Notes: generated by a model from the letters alone, not told the origin. Numbered from the stretch's first letter, positions 1 to 8,873 are shown. The stretch: DNA of 64,000 bases from JACVRW01 sp963764665 (GCA_963764665.1 CAVXTL010000004.1:1-64000); one strand, 5' to 3'. Numbers and translations: made by a program.

Positions 1-1625
1 GCACCATTCGTGTTGCTCTCGTCGATGGCGCTGCGTATGCGAACGGACCACTCGAGCTTCGCCCTCAGCGTGTCCTCGCGATCGCGCCGCTCGGTGATGT
101 CGGTGCCGATCCCGCAGACGCCGTAGACGCTCCCGTCCGCCGCTCGCAGCGGGAAGCGGTGCAGCACGTAGGCGCGCTCGCGCTCGCCGACGACCAGGGT
201 CTCCTCCGCCTCGAACGCGCGGCCCGTGTCGATCACCCTCTGGTCCGAGGCGCGGCGCTCGGCGGCCTGAGTCTCGCCGACCAGCTCGTCGTCGGCGCGG
301 CCCACCGCGTCTCCGGCCGGCAGGCCCAGATGCACCTCGAGCTCGCGGTTGGCCAGGAGGTAGCGGTGCGAGGCGTCCTTTGCGTAGATCACGAGCGGTG
401 AGTTGTCGATGATCGACTGGAGCTGCAGGTGCTTGGCGGTCACGGCCTCCTCGATCCGCCGCTGCTCCGTCACGTCGCGGGCGGTGCCGGTGGCACCCAC
501 CACGGTGCCCTCGCCGTCGCGCAGGATGGCGCTGTTGAAGCTCAGGATCACGGTGGACCCGTCCTGCCGGAGAGCCTCGGTCTCGTAGCGCTGATGGATC
601 ACCCCGTCCGGGATGGTCGACGTGACCTCCGCGTCGCGGCGGGCGATCTCGGGCTTCTGGAAGTCGGTGAACGGCCGGCCGATCATGGTCTCCGGCTCGT
701 AGCCGTAGATGCGTCGCACGGCATCGTTGACGAAGGTGAAGCGGTTCTCGAGGTCGATTGCCCAGATCAGGTCCTGGGAGGTCTCCACCAGCATCCGGTA
801 CCTCTCCTCGTTCTCGAGCGCCTCCCCCTCCGCGCGCTTCAGGTCGGTCACGTCGAGCATCAGGCCCTGCATGAGCAGCTCGCCGCCCTCGCCGACGATC
901 ACGGTCGCGGCGTCGCGCACCCACAGCACGCGGCCGTCGCGAGCCACCATCCGGTACTCCGAGCGCAGCTGGGCGCCCTGGTCCTGCAACGGCTGCTCGT
1001 CCTCGATCACGCGTTCGCGGTCGTCGGGGTGGATGCTCTTGATCCAGGCCCGTGGGTCGGCCATCCACTCCTCCGGCGTCCAGCCGAGCAACCGCTCGAC
1101 CTGCGCGCTCACGAACGACCAGCGGCCCTCCTCGCCGAAGGCGGCCGTGTAGACGATCGCGGGCAACTGCCCGATCAGGGCGCCGAGGCGCTGATCGCCG
1201 GAGGCGAGCGCGCCCTCGGCGCGGCGCTGCTCGCTCACGTCGCGGGCGGCGGCGTAGAAGGCGCCTGCGTCGAAGGTGACGGTCCAGGCGAGATGGCACC
1301 AGTCGCCCGAGCGCGTGACCGTGCGGGCGTCGAAGGCCACCTCGGTGCCGTGCGTCTCGCGCGCCCGGCCGAGGGCGCTGCCGGCGTCGGCGATGTCCTC
1401 GGCGTTGAGCAACTCGAGCCAGTTGCGACCCGCCAGCTCCTCGCCGGTCCAGCCGAGCACGCTTTGGAGCGCGGGGCTCGTGAAGGTCAGGCGCATCTGG
1501 CTGTCCGAGACAGCCACCAGAACCGGGCTCAGCGCGGCAAGCCGCTCGGCCTGCGCCGCGGTGAGGGAGGGGCCGAGGCCGCCGGCGCTCGGCAGACGGC
1601 CCGGGATCGAATCGAGAGACGCCAT
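1..1625 (-). CDS. Multi-PAS sensor protein, 3' end outside the window
   Basis: The frame is open from an ATG at 1625 to the window edge (541 codons, no stop), so the C-terminus is missing. Four PAS/PAC units are visible at roughly residues 24-135, 145-265, 272-390 and 400-515, each ending in the usual D-V/I-T-E-x-R-R type linker. The second contains the PAS_3-like 'WIKSIHPDDRE' segment. A GGAG lies 11 nt before the ATG. No signal peptide or membrane helix is seen, so it is likely cytosolic. The last residues (LEWSVRIRSAIDE) resemble the helix that leads into EAL domains of PAS-GGDEF-EAL or PAS-EAL proteins. A cyclic-di-GMP phosphodiesterase output is therefore inferred but not seen, and a histidine kinase output remains possible. 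The 84 bp between this gene and scpB hold nothing recognisable. Confidence 0.85.
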   Translation of the reverse strand, partial: MASLDSIPGRLPSAGGLGPSLTAAQAERLAALSPVLVAVSDSQMRLTFTSPALQSVLGWTGEELAGRNWLELLNAEDIADAGSALGRARETHGTEVAFDARTVTRSGDWCHLAWTVTFDAGAFYAAARDVSEQRRAEGALASGDQRLGALIGQLPAIVYTAAFGEEGRWSFVSAQVERLLGWTPEEWMADPRAWIKSIHPDDRERVIEDEQPLQDQGAQLRSEYRMVARDGRVLWVRDAATVIVGEGGELLMQGLMLDVTDLKRAEGEALENEERYRMLVETSQDLIWAIDLENRFTFVNDAVRRIYGYEPETMIGRPFTDFQKPEIARRDAEVTSTIPDGVIHQRYETEALRQDGSTVILSFNSAILRDGEGTVVGATGTARDVTEQRRIEEAVTAKHLQLQSIIDNSPLVIYAKDASHRYLLANRELEVHLGLPAGDAVGRADDELVGETQAAERRASDQRVIDTGRAFEAEETLVVGERERAYVLHRFPLRAADGSVYGVCGIGTDITERRDREDTLRAKLEWSVRIRSAIDESNTNG

Positions 1626-1709
1626 TCGCGGTCGGGCTCCGCTTTGCTTATCGGCACCCGAAGTGCGGGCCGTTAGCGGTGGGAGTACCCCGTATGGGGG
1701 ACGGCGGCC

Positions 1710-2282
1710 TCAGCCCTGCGCGCGCTGCTCCCCCGCCCGCAGCAGCCGTTCGCGCAGCTCGCCCTGTTCCTCGGGAGTCGGGTCGAACTTCCCGGGGTCG
1801 GGCAGCGTGTCGAGGCCGGCGAGGCCGAAGAGCTTCTCGAACAGCTCGGTGGTCCGGTACAGCACCGCGCCGAAGCGCGACCGCCCGGACTCCTCCACGA
1901 GGCCGCGCTCGAGCAGCGTTCCTACCGCCGACTCGGAGCCCACGCCCCGGATGCGTCCCAGCTCGGGACGGGACACCGGCTGGAGATAGGCCACGATGGC
2001 GAGGCACTCCGCCTGGGCCTGGGTCAGCGGCGGGGTGCGCGGGCGCGCGAGCAGGCGGCGCGCGGCGCGCTCTGCCACCGGATCCGTGGCGAGCGTGAAG
2101 CCGCCGGCCACCTCGCGGAGCACCACACCGCGGTAGCCCTCGGCGTAGTGCTCGCGCAGCCGCGCGAGCGCCTCCACCACCTCGGACTCCGAGACCTCGG
2201 ACGCGTCGGCCAGCCGTTCCACCGACACCGGCTCGGGCGACAGGAACAGGAGCGCCTCCACGATGCGGGCCAGGTCGTTCAC
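1710..2282 (-). CDS. scpB: Segregation and condensation protein B
   Basis: This is a 190-residue winged-helix kleisin partner. With ScpA and SMC it forms the bacterial condensin that compacts and segregates the chromosome. The family start is visible (VNDLARIVEALLFLSPEPVS), followed by the conserved 'LAIVAYLQPVSRPELGRIRG' and 'GSESAVGTLLERGLVEE' segments. The frame is open further upstream. The GTG at 2282 is preferred because it overlaps the scpA stop in a GTGA tetranucleotide, has a G-rich stretch at Shine-Dalgarno distance, and gives the normal family length. It is the last gene of the co-directional run from gcvT. Confidence 0.95.
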   Translation of the reverse strand: MNDLARIVEALLFLSPEPVSVERLADASEVSESEVVEALARLREHYAEGYRGVVLREVAGGFTLATDPVAERAARRLLARPRTPPLTQAQAECLAIVAYLQPVSRPELGRIRGVGSESAVGTLLERGLVEESGRSRFGAVLYRTTELFEKLFGLAGLDTLPDPGKFDPTPEEQGELRERLLRAGEQRAQG

Positions 2283-3010
2283 TCGACGGCCCCCGTGACG
2301 GTGATCGGGCCGAACGGCTCCGACTGCTCCCACCTGGCCTCGCCCGCCTTGTACAGCTCGAGCAGGGCGAAGAGCGTGACCGCCTCGGTCAGGCGGTCGG
2401 ACCCGCGGACCGCATCGTCGAAGGAGAAACTGCGGCGCGTCCCGAGCAGTTCGCGCAGGTGTCGCAGGCGCTGCTCCACCGACACCGTGGGCCGGCGCAG
2501 GTGGCGCAGGTCCAGCGGCGGCGGGATCCGCAGCAGGTCGCCGAGGGCCTCGGCCAGCCGCTCCGGGTCGTAGGCGGGCTCGGCCGTCTCGAGCGCCACG
2601 CGGCGCAGCTCGGGCGGCAGCGGCGCGGAGCGGTAGCGGTGCCCGTGCTCCGCCTCGAGGCGCTCGCGCAGATGGGCGGCGGCCCCGCGGTAGCGGTGGT
2701 ACTCGACCATTCGCGCGAGCAGTTCGTCCGCCGCCTCGCTCGGCACCAGGTCGAGCCCCTCCTCGTCGTCCTCCGTGGGGAGCATCAGGCGCGACTTCAG
2801 CTCCAGCAGCGCCGCGATCAGCACAAGGAACTCGGTGGCCGCCTCGAGATCCAGCTCGCCGGCACGCTCGAGGTGCTCGACGTAGGCGAGCACGACGTCG
2901 GCCAGATCGACCTCGAGGAGATCCACCTCCTCGTTCAGCACGAGCGTGAGCAGCAGGTCGAACGGGCCCTGGAAGACCTCGAGGTCGAGGTCGAGCGAGG
3001 CTACGGACAC
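2279..3010 (-). CDS. scpA: Segregation and condensation protein A (kleisin)
   Basis: The 243-residue protein opens with the ScpA signature 'FQGPFDLLLTLV' and continues with 'EFLVLIAALLELKSRLMLP', which in the family binds the SMC neck. The C-terminal winged helix, around residues 175-235, contacts the SMC head. It acts in the cytoplasm in the SMC-ScpAB complex. The start is GTG, 10 nt after the trpS stop, and the stop overlaps scpB by 4 bp, so the pair is translationally coupled. The length is typical. Confidence 0.96.
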   Translation of the reverse strand: MSVASLDLDLEVFQGPFDLLLTLVLNEEVDLLEVDLADVVLAYVEHLERAGELDLEAATEFLVLIAALLELKSRLMLPTEDDEEGLDLVPSEAADELLARMVEYHRYRGAAAHLRERLEAEHGHRYRSAPLPPELRRVALETAEPAYDPERLAEALGDLLRIPPPLDLRHLRRPTVSVEQRLRHLRELLGTRRSFSFDDAVRGSDRLTEAVTLFALLELYKAGEARWEQSEPFGPITVTGAVE

Positions 3011-3020
3011 GCGGGCTAGA

Positions 3021-4010
3021 TTAGCCCCGGGGTCCGACGCCCATGGCTGCGCGGACGTCGACCATCACATCGGTGGCGATCGAGCGGGCGCGCTCGGCGC
3101 CCTGCTGGAGCGCGGCCTCGAGCGCGGGCTCGTCGGCGCGCAGCTCGCGGTAGCGCTCGCGCACCGGCGTCAGAAGCTCGACCACGGCCTCTCCGACCCC
3201 TCCCTTGAAGGCGCCGTAGCCCTGGCCGGCGAACTCGCGCTCCACCTCCTCGGGCGGCACGCCGCGGGTGACCGACAGGATCTCGATCAGGTTGCTGATG
3301 CCCGGCTTGTCCGGCGCGCGGACGATCTCGCTTCCCGAGTCGGTCTCGGCGCGCTTGAACTTGCGCAGGATGTCGTCGGGCTCGTCGTCGATGTACACGC
3401 GGCCGGCGGCGCTGGCGGAGGTGGTGGACATCTTCGAGGCGGGATCCTGGAGGTCCATGATCCGGGCGCCGACGTCCGGGATCCGGTGCGCGGGCTCCAC
3501 CAGGACGTCGGCATAGGTGGCGTTGAAGCGGCGCGCGACCTCGCGCGCCAGCTCGACGTGCTGGCGCTGGTCGTCGCCCACGGGCACCTCGTCGGTGCGG
3601 TAGAGCAGGATGTCTGCCGCCTGGAGCACCGGGTAGAGGAACAGCGCCGTGCGCACGAGCTCCTGCTCGCGCTCGGCCTTCTCCTTGAACTGGGTCATCC
3701 GCTGGAGCTCGCCATAGGCGGTGACCGAGCTGAGGAGCCAGCACAGCTCGGTGTGCTCCTTCACGTCGGACTGGCGGAAGAGGATGCAGCGCCCGGGGTC
3801 GAGCCCCGCCGCGATCAGCATGGCCGTGGTGTCGAGCACGTACTCCGGCAGCGCCTTGGGGTCGTAGGCCACGCCGGTGGCGTGCAGGTCGACGATGCAG
3901 TAGATCGCCGGGTCGGCCCTGTCCTGGCCCTCCACGTACTGCGTGATCGCGCCGATGTAGTTGCCGAGGTGCTTGCGGCCGGTTGGCTGGATGCCGCTGA
4001 AGATCCGCAC
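3021..4010 (-). CDS. trpS: Tryptophan-tRNA ligase
   Basis: This class I aminoacyl-tRNA synthetase has 329 residues, the usual size. It charges tRNA-Trp with tryptophan using ATP. Visible motifs are the HIGH-equivalent 'TGRKHLGNYIGA' near residue 10, 'GDDQRQHVELAREVARRFN', and the second signature as 'SKMSTT' instead of the textbook KMSKS. The Lys and Met are kept and the last Lys is replaced by Thr. The start is GTG, 2 nt after the gcvPB stop, so it sits inside the glycine-cleavage transcription unit between gcvPB and scpA. No separate promoter or T-box leader fits in the 2-nt gap. Confidence 0.97.
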   Translation of the reverse strand: MRIFSGIQPTGRKHLGNYIGAITQYVEGQDRADPAIYCIVDLHATGVAYDPKALPEYVLDTTAMLIAAGLDPGRCILFRQSDVKEHTELCWLLSSVTAYGELQRMTQFKEKAEREQELVRTALFLYPVLQAADILLYRTDEVPVGDDQRQHVELAREVARRFNATYADVLVEPAHRIPDVGARIMDLQDPASKMSTTSASAAGRVYIDDEPDDILRKFKRAETDSGSEIVRAPDKPGISNLIEILSVTRGVPPEEVEREFAGQGYGAFKGGVGEAVVELLTPVRERYRELRADEPALEAALQQGAERARSIATDVMVDVRAAMGVGPRG

Positions 4011-4012
4011 GT

Positions 4013-5527
4013 CTAGATGGGCTGGCGCACTACCGGCCGCTTGGCGGCGGCCGCCTCATCCAGCCGCCGGACCGGCGTGGTGTAGGGCGCGCCGCGGGCG
4101 ATCTCAGGATCCTCGGCGGCCTCCTCGAGGATCGCCCGGACGGCGTCCGCGAAGTGGTCGAGCCGCTCCTTGGTCTCGGTCTCGGTGGGCTCGATCATCA
4201 GAGCCTCCTCCACCAGCAGCGGGAAGTACACGGTCGGCGGGTGCACGCCGTGGTCGAGCATCCGCTTGGCCAGGTCGAGCGTCTTCACCCCGAGCTTGTC
4301 GCGCGCGCCGCGGCCCGAGAGCACGAACTCGTGCATGCAGGTGCGGTCGTAGGCCACCGGCAGGTACTCGGCCACGCCCTCCTCGGCCAGCCGCGCCTTC
4401 AGGTAGTTCGCGTTCAGCACCGCCATCTGCGACGCCTCCGTGAGGCCGTCGCCTCCCAGCGAGCGGATGTAGGCGTAGGCCCGCACGAACACGCCGAAGT
4501 TCCCCTGGAAGCCGCGCAGCTTGCCGATCGACCGCGGCCGGTCGTAGTCGAGGTCGAACCGCGGCCCGGAGCCGTTGTCGCCCTTGCGGCGCACCACCTG
4601 CGGCGCGGGCAGGAACGGCTCCATGCGCTCGGACACGGCGATCGGCCCGGCTCCCGGCCCCCCGCCCCCGTGCGGCTGGGTGAACGTCTTGTGCAGGTTG
4701 AAGTGGACGATGTCGAACCCGGTGTCGCCGGGCCGCACGATGCCCATCACCGCGTTGAGGTTCGCCCCGTCGTAGTAGAGCGTGGCGCCGGCCTCGTGCA
4801 CGATGCGGGCGATCTCCTCGATGTTGCGGTCGAACAGCCCGAGCGTGTTCGGGTTCGTGAGCATCAGGCAGGCCACGTCGTCGGTGGCCTTCTCGCGCAG
4901 ATCGTCGAGGTCCACCCCGCCGTCCTCGGAGGTGCCCACCTTCACCACCTCGTAGCCCGCCATGGTCACCGTGGCCGGGTTGGTGCCGTGCGCGGTGTCC
5001 GGCGTGAGCACCTTGTGGCGATGCTCGCCGCTGGACTCGTGGTAGGCCCTGGTGAGCAGGAGGCCCGCCAGCTCACCCTGGGAGCCGGCCGACGGCTGGA
5101 GGGACACGTGCGGCAGGCCCGCGATCTCGCCGAGCGCGTCCTGGAGGCGCCACATCAGCTCGAGCGCGCCCTGGGCGTACTCGGGGTCCTGCAGCGGGTG
5201 CAGGCGGGCGTGGCCCGGCAGCGCCGCCAGCCGCTCGTGCAGCTTCGGGTTGTGCTTCATCGTGCACGAGCCGAGCGGGTAGAAGCCCTCGTCGAGGTGA
5301 AAGTTCTTCGAGGAGAGCGTGGTGTAGTGGCGCACGATCTCGGGCTCCGGCACCTCGGGCAGCTCGGCCGGCCGCGCGCGCCGGGCGTGCTCCGGCAGCA
5401 GCTCGTCGAGCGGCACCTCGGGCACGTCGAGCGCCGGCGCCGAGAACGCCCTTCGACTTTCGCGCGAGCGCTCGAAGATCGTGACCGTGTCCTCGTCGCG
5501 GCGCGGATCCAGCGGCGCGGAGCTCAT
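4013..5527 (-). CDS. gcvPB: Glycine dehydrogenase (decarboxylating) subunit 2
   Basis: This 504-residue PLP-dependent P-protein subunit decarboxylates glycine with subunit 1 and transfers the aminomethyl group to the lipoyl arm of GcvH. The PLP lysine is Lys280 in 'NLHKTFTQPHGGGGPG'. 'YPLGSCTMKHNPK' (about residue 83) and 'PDTAHGTNPA' (about 176) are also conserved. The two-gene form of GcvP is used instead of the single ~950-residue chain. The ATG overlaps the gcvPA stop (ATGA). About 25 residues past the usual start form a poorly conserved N-terminal extension. Confidence 0.97.
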   Translation of the reverse strand: MSSAPLDPRRDEDTVTIFERSRESRRAFSAPALDVPEVPLDELLPEHARRARPAELPEVPEPEIVRHYTTLSSKNFHLDEGFYPLGSCTMKHNPKLHERLAALPGHARLHPLQDPEYAQGALELMWRLQDALGEIAGLPHVSLQPSAGSQGELAGLLLTRAYHESSGEHRHKVLTPDTAHGTNPATVTMAGYEVVKVGTSEDGGVDLDDLREKATDDVACLMLTNPNTLGLFDRNIEEIARIVHEAGATLYYDGANLNAVMGIVRPGDTGFDIVHFNLHKTFTQPHGGGGPGAGPIAVSERMEPFLPAPQVVRRKGDNGSGPRFDLDYDRPRSIGKLRGFQGNFGVFVRAYAYIRSLGGDGLTEASQMAVLNANYLKARLAEEGVAEYLPVAYDRTCMHEFVLSGRGARDKLGVKTLDLAKRMLDHGVHPPTVYFPLLVEEALMIEPTETETKERLDHFADAVRAILEEAAEDPEIARGAPYTTPVRRLDEAAAAKRPVVRQPI

Positions 5528-6882
5528 CGAACCACCTCCGGCTCGCGCTCGCGCTCCGGCGCGTTCACGAGCTCCGCCAAGCGGTCGATGTCGTGGCGCG
5601 TGCGGCGCTCCGTGATCGCCACCAGCAGCCCGTCCTCGTACTCGGGATAGTCGCGGCCGAGCCGGTAGCCGGGGTTGATGCGGTTGCGGCGGGCGCGCTC
5701 GAACAGGCCGTCGAGGTCCGGCACGCGCACGGCGAACTCACGGGCCACCGGGCCCGGGTTGATCGCCTCGAGCCCCAGCGCCTCACGGGCGTAGTGGGTC
5801 CGGCGCAGCATCAGCTCGGCGAGCTCCACGAGGCCGCGCTTGCCGAGCCACGAGAGGTAGACCACGCCGGCCAGCGCGTTGAGCGCCTGGGCGGTGCAGA
5901 TGTTGTGCGTGGCCTTCTCGCGCCGGATGTGCTGCTCGCGGGTCTGGAGCGTGAGCACGAAGCCGCGGCGGCCCTCCAGGTCGCGCGTCTCACCGGCGAT
6001 CCGACCCGGCATGCGGCGGATGAAGCGCTCCGCCGCGGCGAAGAAGCCGAAGCTCGGGCCGCCGTAGTCCAGCCTGTTGCCCAGCGTCTGGCCCTCGCCC
6101 ACGCAGATGTCCGCTCCCAGCTCACCCGGCGGCCGCAGCACGCCGAGCGGGAGCGGGTCGGCGGCCACCACGAACAGCGCGCCGGTGCGCTTGCCTGCCT
6201 CGGCCAGCTCGCCGAGCTCCTCGACAGTGCCCAGGAAGTTCGGCTGCTGGACGACCACCGCCGCGGTGTCGTCGTCCACGGCCGCGGCCAGCGCCTCGAT
6301 GTCGGTGGCGCCGTCCTCGGTGAGCGGGACCTCGATCACCTCCATGCCGTAGCCGGCCGCGTGGGTGCGCAGGGCCGCGCGCGAGTGCGGATGCACCGCG
6401 CGGCTGGCCACGAGGCGCGAGCGGCGCGTCTCCAGCTTGGCCATGTAGCCCGCCGCGGCCACGGCGCTCGGACCCTCGTAGACGGACGCGTTGGCCACCG
6501 GCAGGCCGGTGAGCTCCGAGATCGCGGTCTGGAACTCGAACATCACCTGGAGGCCGCCCTGGGAGATCTCGGGCTGGTAGGGCGTGTAGGGCGTGAGGAA
6601 CTCCGACCGGCTCGTCAGGGCGTCCACCAGCGCGGGCACGTAGTGGTCGTACATCCCGGCCCCGAGGAAGCTCGCCTCGTCGTCGGCGTGGCGGTTGCGG
6701 GCGGCCAGGGCGACCAGCTCCTCGTGGACCTCCTGCTCCGAGCGCCCCCCGGGAAGGGCGAGCGGGCGATCCATGCGCAGGGCGGCGGGAACGTCCGCGA
6801 ACAGGTCGTCGAGCGACTCGGCACCGATGGCGGCGAGCATGGCGGCCTGGTCCTGATCGGTTGCGGAGGTGTAGCGGGACAT
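5524..6882 (-). CDS. gcvPA: Glycine dehydrogenase (decarboxylating) subunit 1
   Basis: This 452-residue partner of GcvPB forms the heterotetrameric P-protein of the glycine cleavage system. Conserved stretches include 'FLGAGMYDHYVPALVDAL', 'TPYTPYQPEISQGGLQ' and 'YEGPSAVAAAGYMA', all diagnostic of the N-terminal GcvP half. The ATG shares one base with the gcvH stop (TGATG) and is preceded by GGGAGG, so the start is firm. The order gcvT-gcvH-gcvPA-gcvPB places the whole T, H and P machinery in one unit. The L-protein (Lpd) gene is not in the window. Confidence 0.97.
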   Translation of the reverse strand: MSRYTSATDQDQAAMLAAIGAESLDDLFADVPAALRMDRPLALPGGRSEQEVHEELVALAARNRHADDEASFLGAGMYDHYVPALVDALTSRSEFLTPYTPYQPEISQGGLQVMFEFQTAISELTGLPVANASVYEGPSAVAAAGYMAKLETRRSRLVASRAVHPHSRAALRTHAAGYGMEVIEVPLTEDGATDIEALAAAVDDDTAAVVVQQPNFLGTVEELGELAEAGKRTGALFVVAADPLPLGVLRPPGELGADICVGEGQTLGNRLDYGGPSFGFFAAAERFIRRMPGRIAGETRDLEGRRGFVLTLQTREQHIRREKATHNICTAQALNALAGVVYLSWLGKRGLVELAELMLRRTHYAREALGLEAINPGPVAREFAVRVPDLDGLFERARRNRINPGYRLGRDYPEYEDGLLVAITERRTRHDIDRLAELVNAPEREREPEVVR

Positions 6883-7274
6883 CAGCCTCCCGATTGCAGC
6901 AGATCGCGGTAGGCGCCCACGTCGAGCAGCGAGTCGAGCTCCGATGGATCGGAGAGCTTCACTCGCACCATCCAGCCCTCCCCGTAGGGATCGTGGTTGA
7001 CCTTCTCGGGAGAGTCGGAGAGAGCCTCGTTCACGGCCACGATTACGCCGGAGAGCGGGGCGAACACGTCGGACACCGCCTTGACCGACTCGACCTCCGC
7101 GTAGACCTGGTCCTTCGTCACCTGCGTGCCCACCTCGGGCGGGTCGTAGAACACCACCTCGCCCAGGGCGTCCTGGGCGTACCAGGTGATGCCGAAGGTG
7201 GCCTCCTCGCCCTCCACGCGGGCCCAGTCGTGCTCGGCGTGGTACTTGAGGTCCTCGGGGTAGGACGCTGCCAA
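6882..7274 (-). CDS. gcvH: Glycine cleavage system H protein (lipoyl carrier)
   Basis: The 130-residue carrier holds the aminomethyl group on a lipoyl lysine, Lys65 in 'VESVKAVSD'. The frame is open upstream to 7385, but homology starts at 'YPEDLKYHAEHDWARVEG'. The TTG at 7274 is taken as the start because GGAG lies 5 nt before it and it gives the family length (about 125-130). The alternative upstream start would add 37 unlikely Arg/Pro-rich residues. The gene lies 43 nt after gcvT and overlaps gcvPA by one base. Confidence 0.93.
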   Translation of the reverse strand: MAASYPEDLKYHAEHDWARVEGEEATFGITWYAQDALGEVVFYDPPEVGTQVTKDQVYAEVESVKAVSDVFAPLSGVIVAVNEALSDSPEKVNHDPYGEGWMVRVKLSDPSELDSLLDVGAYRDLLQSGG

Positions 7275-7317
7275 TGTCGCTCCTGTTCGGGGGTGCTCGG
7301 GGTGCTCGGTGATGCCC

Positions 7318-8394
7318 TTACTGGGCCTTGCGATACAGCGGCTTCTCGGCGATCTCGGCTGCCCGCGGCGTGCCGCGAACGTCAACCTCGATCGGTGTGC
7401 CCGGGGCGGTCGCCGCGACGGGTATGTACGCCATCCCTATCCCCTTCTCCAAACAGGGCGAGAGCGAACCGCTCGTGACCACACCCTGGCCCGCCTCGGT
7501 GCGCACCGGATTGCCGGCGCGAGGGATCCCGGGGCCGGTGAAGGCGAACGGAACCAGGGTCTCGGCCGGCTCGAGATCGCGCAGCGCGGCGGCGCCGATG
7601 AACTCCGTGTCGAGCTTGCAGCACCAGCCGAGGCCCGCCTCGATCGGGTTGCGGTCCTCGGAGAGGTCGTTGCCGTAGAGGTGGAAGCAGACCTCGAGCC
7701 GCAGCGTGTCTCGCGCGCCCAGGCCCACGGGAGTGACTCCCTCGGCCGCGAGCGCGTCCCAGACCGCCACGGCGCCGTCCGGCGCCACCAGCAGCTCGGC
7801 GCCGTCCTCGCCCGTGTAGCCCGTGCCGCACACGAGGCAGTCCACGCCCGCCAGCCGCAGCTCGGCCGTGCGCATCCGCGCGGGCAGCGGCCCATCCGCC
7901 AATCCTTGGAGCGCGCCGCGGGCCTCCGGGCCCTGAACGGCGATCATCGCCCAGCCGGCGTGTGCGTCCACCACCTCGGCGTCGAGATCGCCCGCGTGCT
8001 CGCGGAACCAGGCCAGGTCCTTCTCGTGGTTGGCGGCGTTGGTGACCGTCAGGAAGCGCTCGGGGCCCAGCCGGTAGGTGAAGAGGTCGTCCAGCACGCC
8101 GCCGTCGTCGCGGCAGAGCACCGAGTACTGCGCCCCGCGCTCGGCGATGGCGCTCACGTCGTTGGAGAGCAGCCGCTGGAGCAGGGCCTCCGCCTGGGGT
8201 CCGCGGGTCTCGATCTCGCCCATGTGCGAGACGTCGAACATCCCGGCGCTCGTGCGTACCGCCACGTGCTCGGGACGGATGCCCTCGTACTGCACCGGCA
8301 TCTCCCAGCCGGCGAACGGCACCAGCCGGGCGCCGGCCTGCTCATGGCGCTCGAAGAGGGGCGTGTGTCGAAGAGTTGCCGCGGCGGAGGACAG
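7318..8394 (-). CDS. gcvT: Aminomethyltransferase (T-protein), start codon unclear
   Basis: GcvT transfers the methylene group from H-protein to tetrahydrofolate and releases ammonia. The chain shows 'VPFAGWEMPVQY', 'SAGMFDVSHMGEI', 'CGTGYTGEDGAELLV' and 'NPIEAGLGWCC', all family hallmarks. The first ATG/GTG/TTG in frame is a GTG at 8322, but this cuts off the conserved 'LRHTPLFERHEQAGARL' segment that is encoded immediately upstream. The frame stays open to a TGA at 8460 with no ATG, GTG or TTG. A CTG at 8394 would give 358 residues, the normal length, and is used here as the best guess. No Shine-Dalgarno is visible. A palindromic repeat copy lies directly upstream (8419-8450). Confidence 0.88.
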   Translation of the reverse strand: MSSAAATLRHTPLFERHEQAGARLVPFAGWEMPVQYEGIRPEHVAVRTSAGMFDVSHMGEIETRGPQAEALLQRLLSNDVSAIAERGAQYSVLCRDDGGVLDDLFTYRLGPERFLTVTNAANHEKDLAWFREHAGDLDAEVVDAHAGWAMIAVQGPEARGALQGLADGPLPARMRTAELRLAGVDCLVCGTGYTGEDGAELLVAPDGAVAVWDALAAEGVTPVGLGARDTLRLEVCFHLYGNDLSEDRNPIEAGLGWCCKLDTEFIGAAALRDLEPAETLVPFAFTGPGIPRAGNPVRTEAGQGVVTSGSLSPCLEKGIGMAYIPVAATAPGTPIEVDVRGTPRAAEIAEKPLYRKAQ

Positions 8395-8418
8395 GGCCGA
8401 GAGGCTACAAGAGGCGGG

Positions 8419-8450
8419 GCGCAGCCGGCCAAGCCGGCTGCTTCCGCTAG
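8419..8450 (-). repeat. Dispersed palindromic repeat, copy A
   Basis: This is a short inverted repeat, AGCCGGC/GCCGGCT with a 3-nt loop, flanked by GCGGAAGC on the 5' side and GCGCCCC on the 3' side as read on the minus strand. The same framed palindrome occurs at 19879-19912, 38565-38599 and 45960-45992. Here it starts at the restored stop codon of the GNAT gene and sits between that gene and gcvT. There is no T-run after it, so it is not a canonical intrinsic terminator. Confidence 0.8.
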
Positions 8451-8823
8451 AGAGGCCTCACGAAGTGATAACTGGCGATCCGCATCCGCTGTTGAAGTAG
8501 AGCCGGTGGGCGTCCTGACGCTCTGGGATGACCGCCGAATCCAGGTGAATCTCGTGGCATCCGAGCCGGCGGCCCTCCTCCGCGCACCAGTCCAGCAGCG
8601 CCCCGGCGTGGCCGCGGCGGCGTGCATCCGGATGCGTGGAGAGGTCGTCCACGTACAGGACGTCGCCTGAGAAGAGCGTTCGGAGGACCCGGAAGCCCGC
8701 GACAGCCACGGCCCGGTCATCGTCGAACGCCGCAACGATCCGGTACCCCTGCGGGCGCTGGTCCTCGTCCACGCGCCGCACGAACTCGGCCTCGTCCGCG
8801 TAGTGCGTGCGAAGCGCGCGCAT
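8447..8823 (-). CDS. GNAT-family N-acetyltransferase with a late frame break
   Basis: This is a small acetyltransferase domain. 'VLYVDDLSTHPDARRRGHAGALLDW' contains the acetyl-CoA-binding R/Q-x-x-G-x-G/A motif, and 'EIHLDSAV' and 'AHRLYFNSG' follow. As written, the frame ends at 8458 with a non-homologous tail. One missing base near 8475 restores 'FNSGMRIASYHFVRPL', the normal family C-terminus, with a TAG at 8447-8449. The N-terminus is also uncertain: the ATG at 8823 lies inside the domain, and the frame continues upstream through conserved-looking 'EIRPPDTALAFEA' to a CTG that overlaps the ftsZ stop. The substrate is unknown. It follows ftsZ in the same direction. Confidence 0.72.
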
Positions 8824-8873
8824 CGCCTCGAAGGCGAGCGCCGTGTCAGGCGGCCGGATCTCGGTGAGGGCGG

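Noticed and set aside
429..6912. Long open frames on the plus strand opposite the PAS, gcvPB and gcvPA genes (up to ~500 codons)
   Set aside because: They are typical of high-GC DNA read antisense: Ala/Arg/Gly/His-rich, no family motif and wrong third-position bias. The minus-strand genes explain the DNA fully.
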